From: Bradysia coprophila
Lineage: Eukaryota > Arthropoda > Insecta > Diptera > Sciaridae
Direction: 5' to 3'
DNA: 64,000 bases
Assembly: GCF_014529535.1 (NCBI RefSeq)
Contig: NW_023503727.1
Location: 434,001 to 498,000 of the forward strand
This document shows positions 10,878-22,352 of the stretch, in pieces. A program made the position numbers and the translations under genes. Every line of letters starts with the position of its first letter. Position 1 is the stretch's first letter. The notes under the pieces are model-generated. The model made no database searches. It worked only from the letters and a program-made list of their open reading frames with translations, and had not been told where the DNA came from.

Positions 10878-11590
10878 ATGGCTTTGATACACGGTTACTG
10901 GAACATTCGAGGTGTAAGTTTGTCTGTCTCGACGGTTGAACCAACAAATTAATTTTAAATTTCCTTCAGTACTCACAACCCATTCGTTTGCTTCTTGCTC
11001 AAGCTGGAGCTGAGTATGAAGATAAGCGGTACAATTTCGGACCGACACCCGAAACCTGGACCGCTGAGTGGCTGAAGGATAAGTTCAATCTTGGATTGGA
11101 TTTCCCGAATCTGCCGTACCTCTTCGATGGCGACATTAAAATCACTCAAAGCATTGCCATCTTACGTTACTTGGGCAGAAAATTCAAACTGGTCCCCAGC
11201 AATGAAACGGAAGCAGCTCGTGTTGATGTGATCGAGCAACAAATTCTGGACTGGCGAACGCAACAATCTGAATGCTTTTACGATTCCGATCATGACAATG
11301 TCAAAGCTGCGTACATTGAAGGATTGAAGGGCAAAGTGAAATCGTTGTCCGCTTTCCTGGGAAACAATGAATGGATGTCCGGTGGTGAACTAACGTATGT
11401 GGATTTTCTGGTCTACGAGTGGCTCGATGTCAATCGTCTGTTCCATGCGGATCTGCTGAACGGAACGGACAATTTGGAAAAGTACCATAAACGAATTGAA
11501 TCGCTGCCGAAGATTGCTGAATACATGAAATCCGATAAGTTCATCAAATATCCATTGAATGGCGTTATGGCTCAATGGGGTGGCAAATAA
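10878..11590 (+). CDS. Glutathione S-transferase, Mu-class type (tandem copy 3)
   Basis: Exons 10878-10913 and 10970-11590, with a 56-nt intron in the same place as copies 1 and 2, give 218 aa. It starts MALIHGYWNIRG, with two extra residues after Met compared with the others, so the tyrosine is at position 7. Motifs KFNLGLDFPNLPYLFDGD, ITQSIAILRYLGR and NGVMAQWGGK are present. It is clearly older than the copy 1/2 split: many substitutions, different flanks and intron sequence. AATAAA lies at 11665-11670. The cytosolic glutathione-conjugating role is inferred from family. Confidence 0.92.
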
Positions 11591-11699
11591 AGCCAAGTCA
11601 TTGCGTTCGCAACTTATTTTCAGTATTATTATCGCAACTCAATGGTGTCGTCATTCAATGAGCAAATAAAAACTTTTTTTTTTGTTTATTAAATAACTC

Positions 11700-12140
11700 T
11701 GTGTTTTCAATGTTGTGATTTCTTATGAGAGAGTAATTGCCGAATGTGTGGCATCGGAACCGTTGGAGCAACAAAAAAACAAGTTATCTTATCAATAGGT
11801 GATAGATTTGAGTAGAACAAGGCGTGTTGACTTTTTCGGATCATCATTGCCTTTATCAAAATCATATAGAATTGCTGTTGACGAGTTAAAGTGTGCAAAT
11901 GGACTTTCTTCAGTGTCGGTTCCAAAACGCCGACTATTATAATAGTATGTTGTGTTACAAGTATTGTAATGTTGATTTTAAATCATAATTTCCATGGTAA
12001 ACAATCACTCTTCAAATTTGATCGATCACATTGCTTTGCATTTTCTAAAACGAATGCTGTAATAACTCATACAAATTCCATTGTGCCACCGAGAATTGAA
12101 ATACGACTCTTTTCAGCATTCATTTTAGTGTTGTAAAGTG
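11700..12140. other. Unassigned spacer
   Basis: Downstream of GST copy 3 I see no repeat shared with the rest of the window. Short open frames overlap on both strands and show no recognisable protein. Confidence 0.35.
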
Positions 12141-13010
12141 ATCATGTCCGGAGCGATAGCGGAGGACTTGACGCAGTCTAACTTCCAAAAAAAGAACGAA
12201 GAAAATTTTTTGAGACGCGGCAACTATATATAGGCGAGAATTTAAGTTTCTTTCCTTTGGCCTGTATCACCACAAATCCTATTCTATTCTTATTCGTGCT
12301 TCAAATACGAGCAAAACGAGCTATCACTCGACTATGTAACTTTAAAATTGCCGGAGATACATCGTTTTGAAGTTGGTCATTTTGATAGAAAATGCACCAA
12401 ATTAACGTTTTCCAAACAATCAAAATCTTTCAACTTACTCTGTATGTTTCTATCTATCTATCTATCTATCTATCTATCGACGGTCGATCTCGGAAACTAG
12501 TCAGCCAATCTCCATGAAATTTTGCAGGAACCTCAGGGTGGGCATAAAAATGAAAATGTGATACGTCATTACCCCAGGAAAAACCAGAATTTTGTTTTAT
12601 TGGCCTCGAAGTGGTTTCTGAGTGTGGTTTTCGAGGGTCGGGAACGCGTTTTCGGCTGTAGCTTAGCTGTATTGAAACCTACAGAGGCGTGCGACCCATC
12701 AAATGAAAGGTATTCTTAACACGATTCGAACAAAAAAATAATTAAAAAAATCGGGGCAGATTCGTTTGAGCTAGAGTGATTAGAGTGACCAAATTTTGAG
12801 CTACTCGAGCGTAGGATGAAAGGACTAATATTTTTTGGGTTATGAGAGATAGAGAATTACTTTCTTCGGCAAAGTCTCAGAGTTTTACGAGTAGAACAGA
12901 GGGGCATATGTGAAAAATGTCGAAAGTTGGAAATGGGTGAGTCAATTGGTTTTGGAGATATTTCTTGAATGGTGGCAGATAGAGAATTACTTTCCTCTAG
13001 CGACAAGCAC
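12141..13010 (+). repeat. Repeat family B, copy 1 (truncated)
   Basis: Begins ATCATGTCCGGAGCGATAGC. It contains a (TATC)n microsatellite at about 12449-12478 followed by CGACGGTCGATCTCGG, and near the end two units of a tandem block ending in GGCAGATAGAGAATTACTTTC. Copies 2 and 3 are at 27981-29645 and 53107-54700. This copy stops before the 18-bp satellite found in the others. Confidence 0.75.
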
Positions 13011-13049
13011 TCAGTTCAAGTAAATGTTTCCTGACTCTGATAAATAGTA

Positions 13050-13335
13050 CTTTACATGTTACATGCATCGAAAACCGTACTTTTCATGTTTCAAGCACTT
13101 CTTTCAACGCCCTCAGCATGTAACAGTTTACATAACTCGAGATAAAAATGAAAAGTCTCTGCTTTTCATTTTTTTTTAGGGATCTGTTTAGGGATAAAAA
13201 CATGAAAAGTGGAGTCTTAGTGTAAATTTTGTTGATCCGAGGCGAAGCCGATGTCAAAAAAAACACGAAAATGAGACTTTTCATCTTTTTATTACGAGTT
13301 ATGTAATGGATTTTACATGCTGAGGGCTTCGAATA
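13050..13335. repeat. Repeat family D, copy 1
   Basis: ATGCATCGAAAACCGTACTT ... AGGCGAAGCCGATGTCAA ... ATGTAATGGATTTTACATGC. Related copies are at 14866-15170, 26280-26490 and 56020-56285. The outer parts are partly self-complementary. Confidence 0.6.
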
Positions 13336-13511
13336 TAAGCACTTAAACATTTCAACTTCACATAATTCATCGTAAATGCTACCAAACTTCTGTAAGCTCT
13401 GCTTCTTCTGAAAGTACATGCAATTACCTTTCAAATGACACCCCACACGATCATGTACGTTTCGTGTACCTCGAGCAATTTCTGTAAGAAATGTGTAAGT
13501 TTTCAGTCTTT

Positions 13512-14350
13512 TTAGCCCCGTACGAAGTACGAAGGGGCTTATAGGATTACGATGCCGTGTAGGAATTCGAAGCAGACGGTAAGGGCAAAGTGTTTGCCTA
13601 TGTTCATAGATAACGAATCCGCAATAAAAATTTTGTCCGTCCGTCTGTCCGTCTGTCCGTCCGTCTGTCACGTCGATATCTTGAGTAAATCAAATCCGAT
13701 TTCAAAAATTTTTTTTCCCTGAAAGATAGTCAAAATAGTGAGGCTAAGTTCGAAGATGGGCGATTTTGGGTCGACCCTTCCGGAGCTGGGGCCCAATAAG
13801 TGCCTAACTGTTTTTCGACGATATCTCCAGACATTTAAGCACTACACTTGTAAGTGATACGTCAAATGAGAGGTATTTACAATACCGATCGACAAAAAAA
13901 AAAGTTTATGAAAATTGGATGACCGACTCGTGAGTCAGACCCCTTGGTGTGAACTAGGTACAGGGCGGCAAGCCGTTTTTGCTTGTAGGTTGGCCAAATT
14001 TGAACGTATTTAGATGGATTTTGCTTTATTAGATAGGTATTGACCGTACCAATCAGCCAGGTCTCTTGGAGTGAGCTTATATGTGGCTACTCGGCCGTAC
14101 AGTGAAGGTGGTGTTTTTTGTTAATATCTCGAGTAAACTTTGACCGAATTTCAAATTTTTTTTTGTTTGAAAGGTACTAACGAATGTAAAGCAGCCGTAC
14201 TACTTTCTACCTCCTAACAAAATGGCCGTCGGCCGCCATTTTGGATTTTTGTAAAATCAATATAAATCGGTGAAAATGATACTTACTTAATTTTAGGTCA
14301 ATTCGAAATTTGTGTTACATTTGAAAGGAACGTCGTACGGGGCTTCGTAA
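13512..14350 (-). repeat. Repeat family A, copy 4 (inverted, diverged)
   Basis: Starts TAGCCCCGTACGAAGTAC and carries the octamer tract as GTCCGTCTGTCC units at 13636-13669. The interior is the reverse complement of the interior of copies 1-3, with many substitutions. It lacks the outer roughly 180 bp of the other copies, so it is an older or shorter subfamily. Confidence 0.65.
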
Positions 14351-14394
14351 TTGCGCTATGCGCAATTTTTAAGACGTACACATTTCATAAGAAT

Positions 14395-14865
14395 TTTACT
14401 TTACCGACGTTTACGGGCGCAGTAGGCTTACGGTAAGAGTAGGGCGACGGACGAACTAGGCTCACGTACGCAATAGATGTACGGGTTTGTACGGGGCTCA
14501 GTCGCAGTAAACGCTCCGACTGTTCTGACGGCTCGTTTCTATTGAAAACTTCAACTGCACATATCTCAGTTTGGATGAATTTTAAACCCAACAAGATTCT
14601 ATTTGCTCCGAAAGTGCATGAAATTACCTTTCTAATGAGACCACACACGACCCTGTACGGTTCGTGTAACTGGAGAAATTTTTGTAAGAAAAGTGGGTGT
14701 TTTCGGTTTTTGATCACCTTACACAAGCCACACAAGCTTCGAAGAATTTTTTTGAAAGTGGTTTTGGCTTCTGGGGTCGAATACCTTACTGGGCAAATAT
14801 AAAAAATTCAAATAGAAAATACGTCCGATATCGGTCTTCTGTTTTTCAGAAGAATCTATCATTTT
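14395..14865. repeat. Repeat family E, single-arm copy
   Basis: CACACGACCCTGTACGG and TTTGAAAGTGGTTTTGGCTT recur, in mirrored arms, at 59239-59812. Only one arm is present here. Repeat family D follows directly. Confidence 0.5.
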
Positions 14866-15170
14866 ACATGTTACATGCATCGAAAACCGTACTTTTCATG
14901 TCTCAAGCACTTCTTTCAACGCCTTCAGCATGTAATAGTTTACATAACTCGAGATAAAAATGAAAAATCTCGTTTCCGTGTATTTATTGACCTCGGCTAC
15001 GCCTCGGATTAACTAAATTCACACAAAAACTCTGATTTTCATTTTTTTTGGATCTGTTTAGGGATAAAAAGATGAAAAGTAGAGTTTTCGTGTAAATTTT
15101 GTATATCCGAGGCGAAGTCGATGTCAATAAAAACACGAAAATGATACTTTTACACTGAAAGTGATCCATT
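14866..15170. repeat. Repeat family D, copy 2
   Basis: The same sequence order as 13050-13335, including CATGTTACATGCATCGAAAA and GAGGCGAAGTCGATGTCAAT. Confidence 0.6.
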
Positions 15171-15174
15171 ACAC

Positions 15175-15670
15175 GTGGACAATTTTTGGTTATTTTTTTC
15201 ATTTTCCTACAGTGGAAATCAACTTTCGCATGGGGCAGGTAGTAAACGATAATACATTGGATTCTGCTACGTATTTCATTACTTCGTAAATAACAACTAG
15301 CTTCGGTAACTGTTTTTTCAAAAAGTGCAGTCGTTATTGCACAAAACCACATCAGTAAGTTTGCGAATATCACCAAGCTATTTCCAACGTAACGAAGTGC
15401 GTAATAGAATCCAATGCAACCTACCATTCCTAAACATTGAAAATGTAAAAATTTGGTCAACTGGTGAATTGGTTGCTGGGACATGTTAGTTAATCCTTTT
15501 CGTTGGATAGCCGATGAGCAACTGTTATAGAACAGTTGAAAATGACGAATAGAAAAAAGAAGGCTTTCGGAGCTAGCGTCCGCGTAAACGATGACAATAT
15601 CGCCAATCCATTTAATCCGTTCGATAGGATAAAGTATTGGGTTAGTATGCAAAGTTTCGTGAGTAGACAA
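15175..15670 (-). CDS. Unrecognised hydrophobic open frame, possible chemoreceptor remnant
   Basis: An open frame of about 165 codons upstream of the family D repeat, into which it then runs. It starts MSTHETLHTNPILYPIERI and has a hydrophobic block that could be two membrane helices (LGMVGCIGFYYALRYV and SLVIFANLLMWFCAITTALF). Multi-pass insect chemoreceptors have such segments, but I see no family-defining motif. The 3' end is repeat DNA. It may be a decayed gene or chance. Confidence 0.22.
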
Positions 15671-15709
15671 TTCGGAGATCGAGATGAAAGGGCAGCCAAA
15701 TGATCGAAT

Positions 15710-16040
15710 ATGAATGATGTATCATTGATCCTTAACTTTACTGAACGGTTCCAAAGTATTCTTGATTTTACTGGCCTTAGCGCTATCCTCGGAGCAGTTA
15801 GATCGACTTCGAACTTAGATAAGTTGATTTTTCAATGGAATCTTATCTTTTCCGTATTAATCTTTTAGAAACTGTACGGTTATTGCCAACTGTCACAAAA
15901 ACAAACGATGGTATCCACTTAGTGGTCACCTATATCTAGCACACAGCAGAATTCAACTTAATGAAGTAAAAGATTTTGTATCGAACACAAGACGATGCTT
16001 TTAAAAACAAGATCGAATGATTAAATATATTAAATATATA
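15710..16040. other. Unassigned spacer
   Basis: No repeat or coding signal seen. Confidence 0.35.
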
Positions 16041-16053
16041 AGCGACAGCTTCA

Positions 16054-17861
16054 TTGATTGATGTTGTTAAGTATGGTAAGGTTCAGAGGGATATAACTAA
16101 GGTGTTTTTTGGAGCTTCGTTGACCGCGCTTATGAAAGGCGAGGACGATGTGAGACCTATAGCGGTTGGAATCGTTTGGAGGCGTTTGACAGGTAAAGTT
16201 GCGTGTTTTAATGTTAGAGATAGTTTAGTTGAAAAACTGAAGCCTTTTCAGTTTGGGTTTGGTGTAAAAGGGGGTGCTGAGGCTTTGGTTCATGCAGTAC
16301 GTAGTTTCTGTACAGCTGAACATGAAGAACCTATGGCGTTGGTTAAGTTTGATTTTGGGAATGCTTTTAATATGTTGTTTAGGAAGTTTATGTTAGGTGA
16401 AGTTAGGGATGTGTGCCCAAAATTGCTTCCTTTGTTGCAGCAGGCTTATAGTCACTTCTCTAATCTCTATTATCTTGATGAGGTTTTGCTGTCAAGAAGA
16501 GGATACCAACAGGGTGATCCAATGGGTCCCCCTGGTTTTTGTATTATCAGTGATACTTGCCGATATTAGGAGAGTTTTAGATTTTTGTGTTTTGTCTGGT
16601 TTACCGCTAAATACAAAGAAATGTGAGGTTTTTTTTTGTCATCTGTGTATTCATCATCTGATTTGTCGAATGAAATTTTGACTAAATTTAATTTGCGAAT
16701 AATTGATGATGACATTTCAGGCATAGTAGATACCATTCCTAACGATTTTATTCCAGATAATGATGAAATGAGAAAGGTGCAACGAAACTGGGACCTACCG
16801 GTGATTAGGAGCAGTTTTAGCGAGATGTTAGATTCTAGTGAACCTGTTACTCGTGCTAGACTACTTGCGTCATCTACCAAAGAATCTTCAAAGTGGCTGC
16901 AGGTTGTCCCATCGAGTCAACTAGGTTTACTATTAGATAACAATGCAACGAGAATTGCTGTTGGTCTTCGTTTAGGATCCCAGTTCTGTGAAGAGTACAA
17001 GTGTAATTGTGGTAATGTGGTTAAGAAGGACGGTTTGCATGGTTTATCGTGCAAATTAAAGATAGGGATTATTCGAGCATAACTTCTTATTTATACTGCT
17101 CTTTGCCCGAAGACAAATCCCACAGTCGACCAACCGAGAACAACGATCAGACCAATGACAAGAAGAAAACTAGAATCGTAACACTAGTTGATGTTAAGCC
17201 ACATCTAACCGGACATCAGAACTGTTTCGGCCTCGAGGTACTGATTTATGGCGGCCACTGACCGTTGAGAACGGTGCTCTTCAGCTGTTTCCATAATTCA
17301 CCTCTTCACAGTACAGGCTATGATCGCTACATGAACTGTTAGTGATTTTTCAGTGGTTGGATTATTGCTAAACACGATTCTGTCAATAATGTTTTTGGTC
17401 ATGCATTTTCCTCTGCAGGATTTCCCAATATTTTGCAACCACCTGGTATTTCTAGAGATGACGGTAAAAGACCTGATGGTATGACAGTAGTTCCGTGGAG
17501 TCATGGAAAATCACTTTTATGGGATGTAACAATACGTGATACTTTGGCTCCTTCATACATCAGTGAATCCTCTAAGAAAGCAGGGTCTATTGCAGATAAA
17601 GCGGAGAGATTTAAGCATAATCATTATATACGTCTTAAAGAAAACTATTTATTTACCCCCCTTGCCTTTGAATCATTAGGTTGCATGGGTCCAAAGAAAT
17701 TTATTGACAAGTTGGGATCGTTGATGAAGAGAGCATCAGGGGAGCCACGTTCCAAAGATTATCTGTTGCAGAAAATTTCTATTGCTATACAAAGAGGCAA
17801 TGCGGCATGTATTCTTGGAACTTTAGGAAGTAATAGAGCGGATGATTTTTATTTATTGTAA
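16054..17861 (+). pseudogene. Decayed retroelement: reverse transcriptase plus PD-(D/E)XK-type nuclease
   Basis: Four pieces in shifting frames. At 16054-16569: DDVRPIAVGIVWRRLTGKVA and GVKGGAEALVHAVRSF (RT finger region), FDFGNAFNMLFRK (motif A, with its Asp) and QQGDPMGPP (motif B). At 16560-16640 the frame shifts to VLDFCVLSGLPLNTKKCEV, the region after motif C. The YxDD motif itself is missing, apparently deleted with the frame change. At 16636-17082 is a thumb/linker with a cysteine pair, CNCG. At 17433-17861: GKRPDGMTVVPW, GKSLLWDVTIRDT and ISIAIQRGNAACILGTL. The RPD...WDVT pattern is that of a C-terminal restriction-like nuclease. This RT/nuclease pairing is one I associate with a non-LTR-like group common in invertebrates, but the clade cannot be named safely. 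The copy is inactive. Confidence 0.75.
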
Positions 17862-17887
17862 TATTTGTTGATTGAAAAGATCGTTTT

Positions 17888-17970
17888 TTTACTGACTGCG
17901 CCGTATGCGAGCAGTCTTTTTTTTCGCTTTGAATAAATAAATACAAGATTTTCTAAAAAAAAAAATTTTT
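17888..17970 (+). other. 3' tail of the retroelement with small hairpin
   Basis: After the last stop come T runs around a hairpin (GACTGC...GCAGTC near 17900-17918), then GAATAAATAAATACAAG and an A run. This looks like a polyadenylated 3' end. Confidence 0.45.
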
Positions 17971-18594
17971 TTGGTATGCTAGACCGTCTCCGCTCAGACT
18001 ATCGATTCAACAGATATTTTAAGTCGATTTAGTGATGAGATATGAAAAAGTCTGCTTTTTTTGGTCGTTTTATAGATTTATTAATTTTTTTTTGCCTTTT
18101 TTCCCCTGGAATATACAAAAAAAATGATTTTGATAACAATTTCAGTTAAGCACAAAGAATACGGTAAGTGGAATACATAGTAACGTTTGTTAAGGCCGAA
18201 GATAATGCTATTCGTGAATAGACAACGTAATTGCACCCTTGTGGGCCGCTTCAAATGTTTGCTGAAATTAAAAACAGAAAAAATAATCATTTAACATGAC
18301 TCGGCAAAATTGTGCGATCTATTTTTAAACAAGTGTGTAATACACTTGTATGGCATTTATCACCTTAGACCTCTTGCAATCATAAATGGTTTTCGAAAGA
18401 AAAGTAGACGCTACTCGCACCCGGGTGCGGATGATTCATTGTGCTTGAAAGCCATTTTTTGTAAGCTCAATAAAATTGGCCATTTGAAACAGTTACGATT
18501 GAACAAGGAAAACTGAGAAATTCAGTCAGATAGGCATTAGGATCGATTTTTAAAAATTTAATTCAAAAAGCATATAGTGTCCATAACTGATACG
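17971..18594. other. Unassigned spacer
   Basis: AT-rich. No coding frame I can support and no repeat partner in the window. Confidence 0.35.
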
Positions 18595-18602
18595 GAGTGT
18601 CC

Positions 18603-18919
18603 CAGGGCCTACTTCTTAGAAACTTTTAGAGATAATCGAGAAAATCAAGAAACTTTGAGAAATTCAAGAAACTTCGAGAAATTCAAGAAACTTCGAGAAA
18701 TATTTCTTGAATTTCTCAAAGTTTCTTGATTTTCTCGAATTAGAGAAATTTCAAGAAATTCCAGAAAAATCAAGAAACTTCGAGAAATTCAAGAAATTTC
18801 AAGAAACTAATTTCTCGAGTTTCTTGAAATTTCTCGAATTCGAGAAATTTTAAGAAATTCGAGAAAATTCGAGAAATTTCGAGAAATTCAAGAAATTAGT
18901 TTCCAAAAAGTAGGCCCTG
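18603..18919. mobile_element. hAT-type MITE filled with heat-shock-element-like repeats
   Basis: The ends are CAGGGCCTACTT and AAGTAGGCCCTG, with further mirrored AGAAACT/AGTTTC. The perfect 8-bp duplication is GAGTGTCC (18595-18602 and 18920-18927). The interior is a palindromic array of TTCGAGAAA-type units. Exact GAAnnTTCnnGAA trimers occur at 18668-18680, 18687-18699, 18774-18786, 18793-18805 and 18873-18885. A TTCnnGAAnnTTCnnGAA tetramer is at 18821-18838. That is the consensus bound by heat shock factor. Binding is inference. Confidence 0.85.
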
Positions 18920-19164
18920 GAGTGTCCTGATCATATTTCCGAAAATAGTATGCTATGTCACTAGGTGGTGAAAACGTCCAATTTATAGCATTTTCGAGTT
19001 GATATCTTACGCAAAGTTGACACGATTGGGGCGAAAAAGTGGAAAAATAGACTTGACTTAAACGAAAAAGAGAGCAAAAAAGTTGTTGTTCTAGCTCTCT
19101 AACCGGTGAGAGAATGTGACATTATTGGTCCGCCTTAATACTGAAATCATTTTTGTGAACTTTA

Positions 19165-20430
19165 CGGACTTTTAAGAGTCAATTCGCCAAAACTTCGAAC
19201 AGCTTATATGGAATCGGGATTCAAGCCGACGGCGATCCAAACGAGCTATGGCTCAAATGAATCGTAGTTCAATTCAATATCGTGGAACAATTTTTTCCCG
19301 AAAAAATTTTGTTGGGCTGTCATGGCCCGTAGAAAAATTTTCTCTGAAGTGGTCGCGAAAATCGTTTTTTATCAATTACTCCTACATGCGAGATGTGAAT
19401 AATGTGAAAAACAACTTTGAGCTCGATTTACTATTTTCAAAAAATTGATGAGGTAAAATTTTGGAATTTTGATTCAATTTGGCAGTTTGGCCTCTACAAA
19501 AAAGATCTATGGCTCATTTTCTGACTGTATCACGATAGTTTTACTGACTATTATCTCGTAAAACTATAATTAATAAAATTCGTTCGTAAAAACATTATTT
19601 GGGGAACTTTAAAGTTCGAAGATTTTCCAAAATTTGATCAGTTGAGATACATTGTGAAAAATCAACTCCGTTTCTATCTAGGACGGTGAGTATGGTCGAG
19701 TGGGGTGTCAATGGATAGGTCGAGAAGTAAGCTACAAAACTCCGGGTTAGAGCTTCCTGCTACTAGATGTCCCAACTGCCCAGAGCTCTTTAAAAATTTC
19801 GGTTTTTTCGAGGTTTTTCACTTCTTGTGGCGGCTGGGTGGGTCGAACATCGGCATTTGTTGGTCAATAATATTCAGCTCAACGACCTTCATAAACGTAC
19901 ACAATTTGACATTATTCACATCTCGCATGTTGGAGTGATTGATAAAAAACGATTTTCGCGACCACTTCAGAGAAAATTTTTCTAATGGCCATGTCAGCCC
20001 CAAGGGGGTAATCACTAGTAAATCAGTAAATCAAGTAAATCACGGTAAATCACAAAAAATTTTGAAAAATTTTTGAAAATTTTTTAATTGTCACTGGATT
20101 ACATTTCGAAGTATCGTGGCCGTAAACATATAGGATAAATTTCATGAACTAATACAAATTGAAGTAAATAGATTCAAATTTAGTACAAACTTCATTTTTG
20201 ATTTACTTGATTTACTGTGATTTACTGTGATTTACCGTGATTTACCGTGATTTACTGAGCTAGTAAATCAGTGATTACCCCTCGGTCAGCCCAACAAAAA
20301 AATTTCGGGAAAAAAGTTGTTCCACGATATTCTCAGAATTGAACGACGATTCATTTGAGCCATAGCTCGTTTGGATCGCTGTCGGCTTGAATCCCGACTG
20401 CTGAAGTTTTGGCGAATTGACTCTTAAGTG
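19165..20430. repeat. Large inverted repeat interrupted by a younger MITE
   Basis: Left arm about 19165-19400 (AGAGTCAATTCGCCAAAACT, AACGAGCTATGGCTCAAATG, GTGGTCGCGAAAATCG). The right arm is its mirror, from about 19910 to 20430. The hAT MITE at 20001-20284 split the right arm after it formed. Confidence 0.7.
20001..20284. mobile_element. hAT-type MITE, GTAAATCA-rich
   Basis: The ends are CAAGGGGGTAATCACT and the complement of CGAGGGGTAATCACT. The perfect 8-bp duplication is GTCAGCCC (19993-20000 and 20285-20292). The subterminal regions are tandem GATTTAC(T/C)GT units in opposite orientation. Confidence 0.85.
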
Positions 20431-20440
20431 TCCACTCCAC

Positions 20441-20547
20441 TCAACAAAAAGTACTCCGTGAGAGAGCCGTGAGAGAGCGAGCTGTCAAATAAACAAAGAA
20501 AAAATTGAAAAATTCAATTTTGTCTCTCACACGGAGTACTTTTTTGG
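20441..20547. repeat. Small fold-back element, copy 1
   Basis: AAAAAGTACTCCGTGAGAGA is mirrored by CTCTCACACGGAGTACTTTT. A second copy is at 26555-26663. It sits just after the F-box gene's last exon. Confidence 0.65.
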
Positions 20548-20660
20548 TAAGAGGAAACTAAGCATTAAAGTTAAAGTTCTGTTCCCAACGAAAAAAAGCT
20601 CAATTATGAAGTTTCCAACTTTAATAGCCTATGGAAGACCGCTCGAGATAATTACGCCCG

Positions 20661-22002
20661 TCAGATGCGATTAATCAGACTATAAATAGCAAAACTCACC
20701 TTTTTCGGATCGTGGAACATAGTTTCTGTAACACCAATCTTCAAAGGCGTCGGCTTCTCAGCGAAGGCTGTAACGGATTTGGCTTGGCGAATTCCATCCA
20801 GCCACTCCCAAGTGATTGACGAATGCGAAAAATAATTCAACATCGGCATGCCGGCGATCATATCGTTAATCGTTTTCCCGATGGCGACGTCCGTTCTCCC
20901 GAAATACAATGACAGTTCTTGCAATGTTGACATGTAGGTGCCGAACTGTTCGTACAAATTTCGTCCGATTTTGTTCTCGATCTGGTCCATTCTCAAGTAT
21001 CTGAGATTTTTGATCGATCTAAGACCCAGAATGGTGTTGGTGTCGACTGTGATTCCCTGTATGTGCAGTGATTCTAATGAATCGATTTGAGCCAATCCAT
21101 TGATCATGTTATTGGAATCGATGTAATTGTACTGATATTTGCGTGTCAGCGTTAGTTTCTTGAGCTTTGTCAGTCCGCTGAAGTCAAGGCCATCCGTTGT
21201 GCCTTTGAAGCATGAAATATCCAATTGAAGTTCTTTTATCTTTGCTAATTTTTCCGGCGGAAGAGAAAGGCACGACAAATAACTGCAGCATGTGTCTATT
21301 GCCAATGTGGTAAATTTATTCTTCCATTCGGACAGAGGAACATTCTTCTTATCCATCTGCTGACAATTGACGATTTTCAAAGTTTTCAATTTACTGATAT
21401 TCAGTTTATTGAAAAAGTTTCCACGTAGTTTGTTACAGTTATGCAGGTCAAGTGTTCTCAGATTTCTTCCGGACATCATGTACTTCAGGTTAATATCGTA
21501 GATATGCGTTGAAGATTCGATGTACAATTTCTTCAGACCGGCAAAGAAATGTTTGTTCCGACTGATCATTCCGCCTGGTAGTCGTTTTGGGAAAGATAAT
21601 TTCAATTCCGTAACATTCGGGCAATGTTTCACCAACAGTTCGAACTGGACGGCTGTGAGATAATGCCAGTCTATTGAAGTGATGTGATCCCCAATGGCCT
21701 CCAATATGACCGGCAGATTTGTTTCATTTATGGACGAGTCTGTCAAAGTCATCCCGAATGCGAATTTTCCGAATTGCTTGTAAAAGATCTGACCGGCCGA
21801 TTGCATTCGGGTGGACGTCTTACACAAATTGATGACATCCATTAAAGTTAGGTGAGACATGATGTACAATAGACAGTTATCGTTCACTTTTTCCAGGCTC
21901 ATAACATTCGGATCGATCTTGATTTGATGTTCATCGTCGGCAATTTTGATTATGAACTTTGAGCAACGAGTGTATCCAGGAACGTCTCTATTCTCAATCA
22001 AT
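20661..22002 (-). CDS. F-box / leucine-rich-repeat protein
   Basis: A long open frame begins after an acceptor (GAATTTCAG ending at 22003) and stays open to a TGA at 20661. It encodes about 447 residues. An F-box lies near residues 40-85: EKVNDNCLLYIMSHLTLMDV then INLCKTSTRMQ. It is followed by irregular leucine-rich repeats (LRTLDLHNCNKL, LKTLKIVNCQQ, LKKLTLTRKYQ, LRYLRMDQIE, LQELSLYFG). Such proteins recruit substrates to SCF ubiquitin ligases through Skp1, and the substrate here is unknown. No ATG-containing first exon could be joined with certainty. The first internal Met (VMSLEK) lies just before the F-box. A good donor, AAAAAG|GTGAGT, at 20701-20696 suggests that a further 3' exon may replace the last 13 residues. 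Confidence 0.8.
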
Positions 22003-22352
22003 CTGAAATTCAATTTAAAAGTTTTAATGAAATGGCTGCTGCTAGAAAGTGAATGGTAAGGGAAGTGTACGTAATTTCTTGGTCATTAATTTTCTCACAC
22101 AACGAAAATTGGAACAAACGAGGTTAACTGTATCGAAACGAACTCTTTCATCACCTTGTCTCAGGTGATTCTTAGCAGTTTTCGGTTATTACTTTTTCCT
22201 GACTGGTATATTAAGCTACTCAGCAGTGAAATGAAATTTTGACCAAACTATAGTGGAAAAGTGGCAGTAAGTTCATACGGTTTCTGTAAAAATTTCATTT
22301 CACTTAGTGTTAAAACACAATTTCAATCAAGAGCACAAACTTCGTCAAATGG

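Noticed and set aside
13084-13671. 195-codon minus-strand frame starting MTDGRTDGQTDGQ
   Set aside because: The start is the octamer tract of repeat A, and the rest crosses into repeat D. It is not a single gene.
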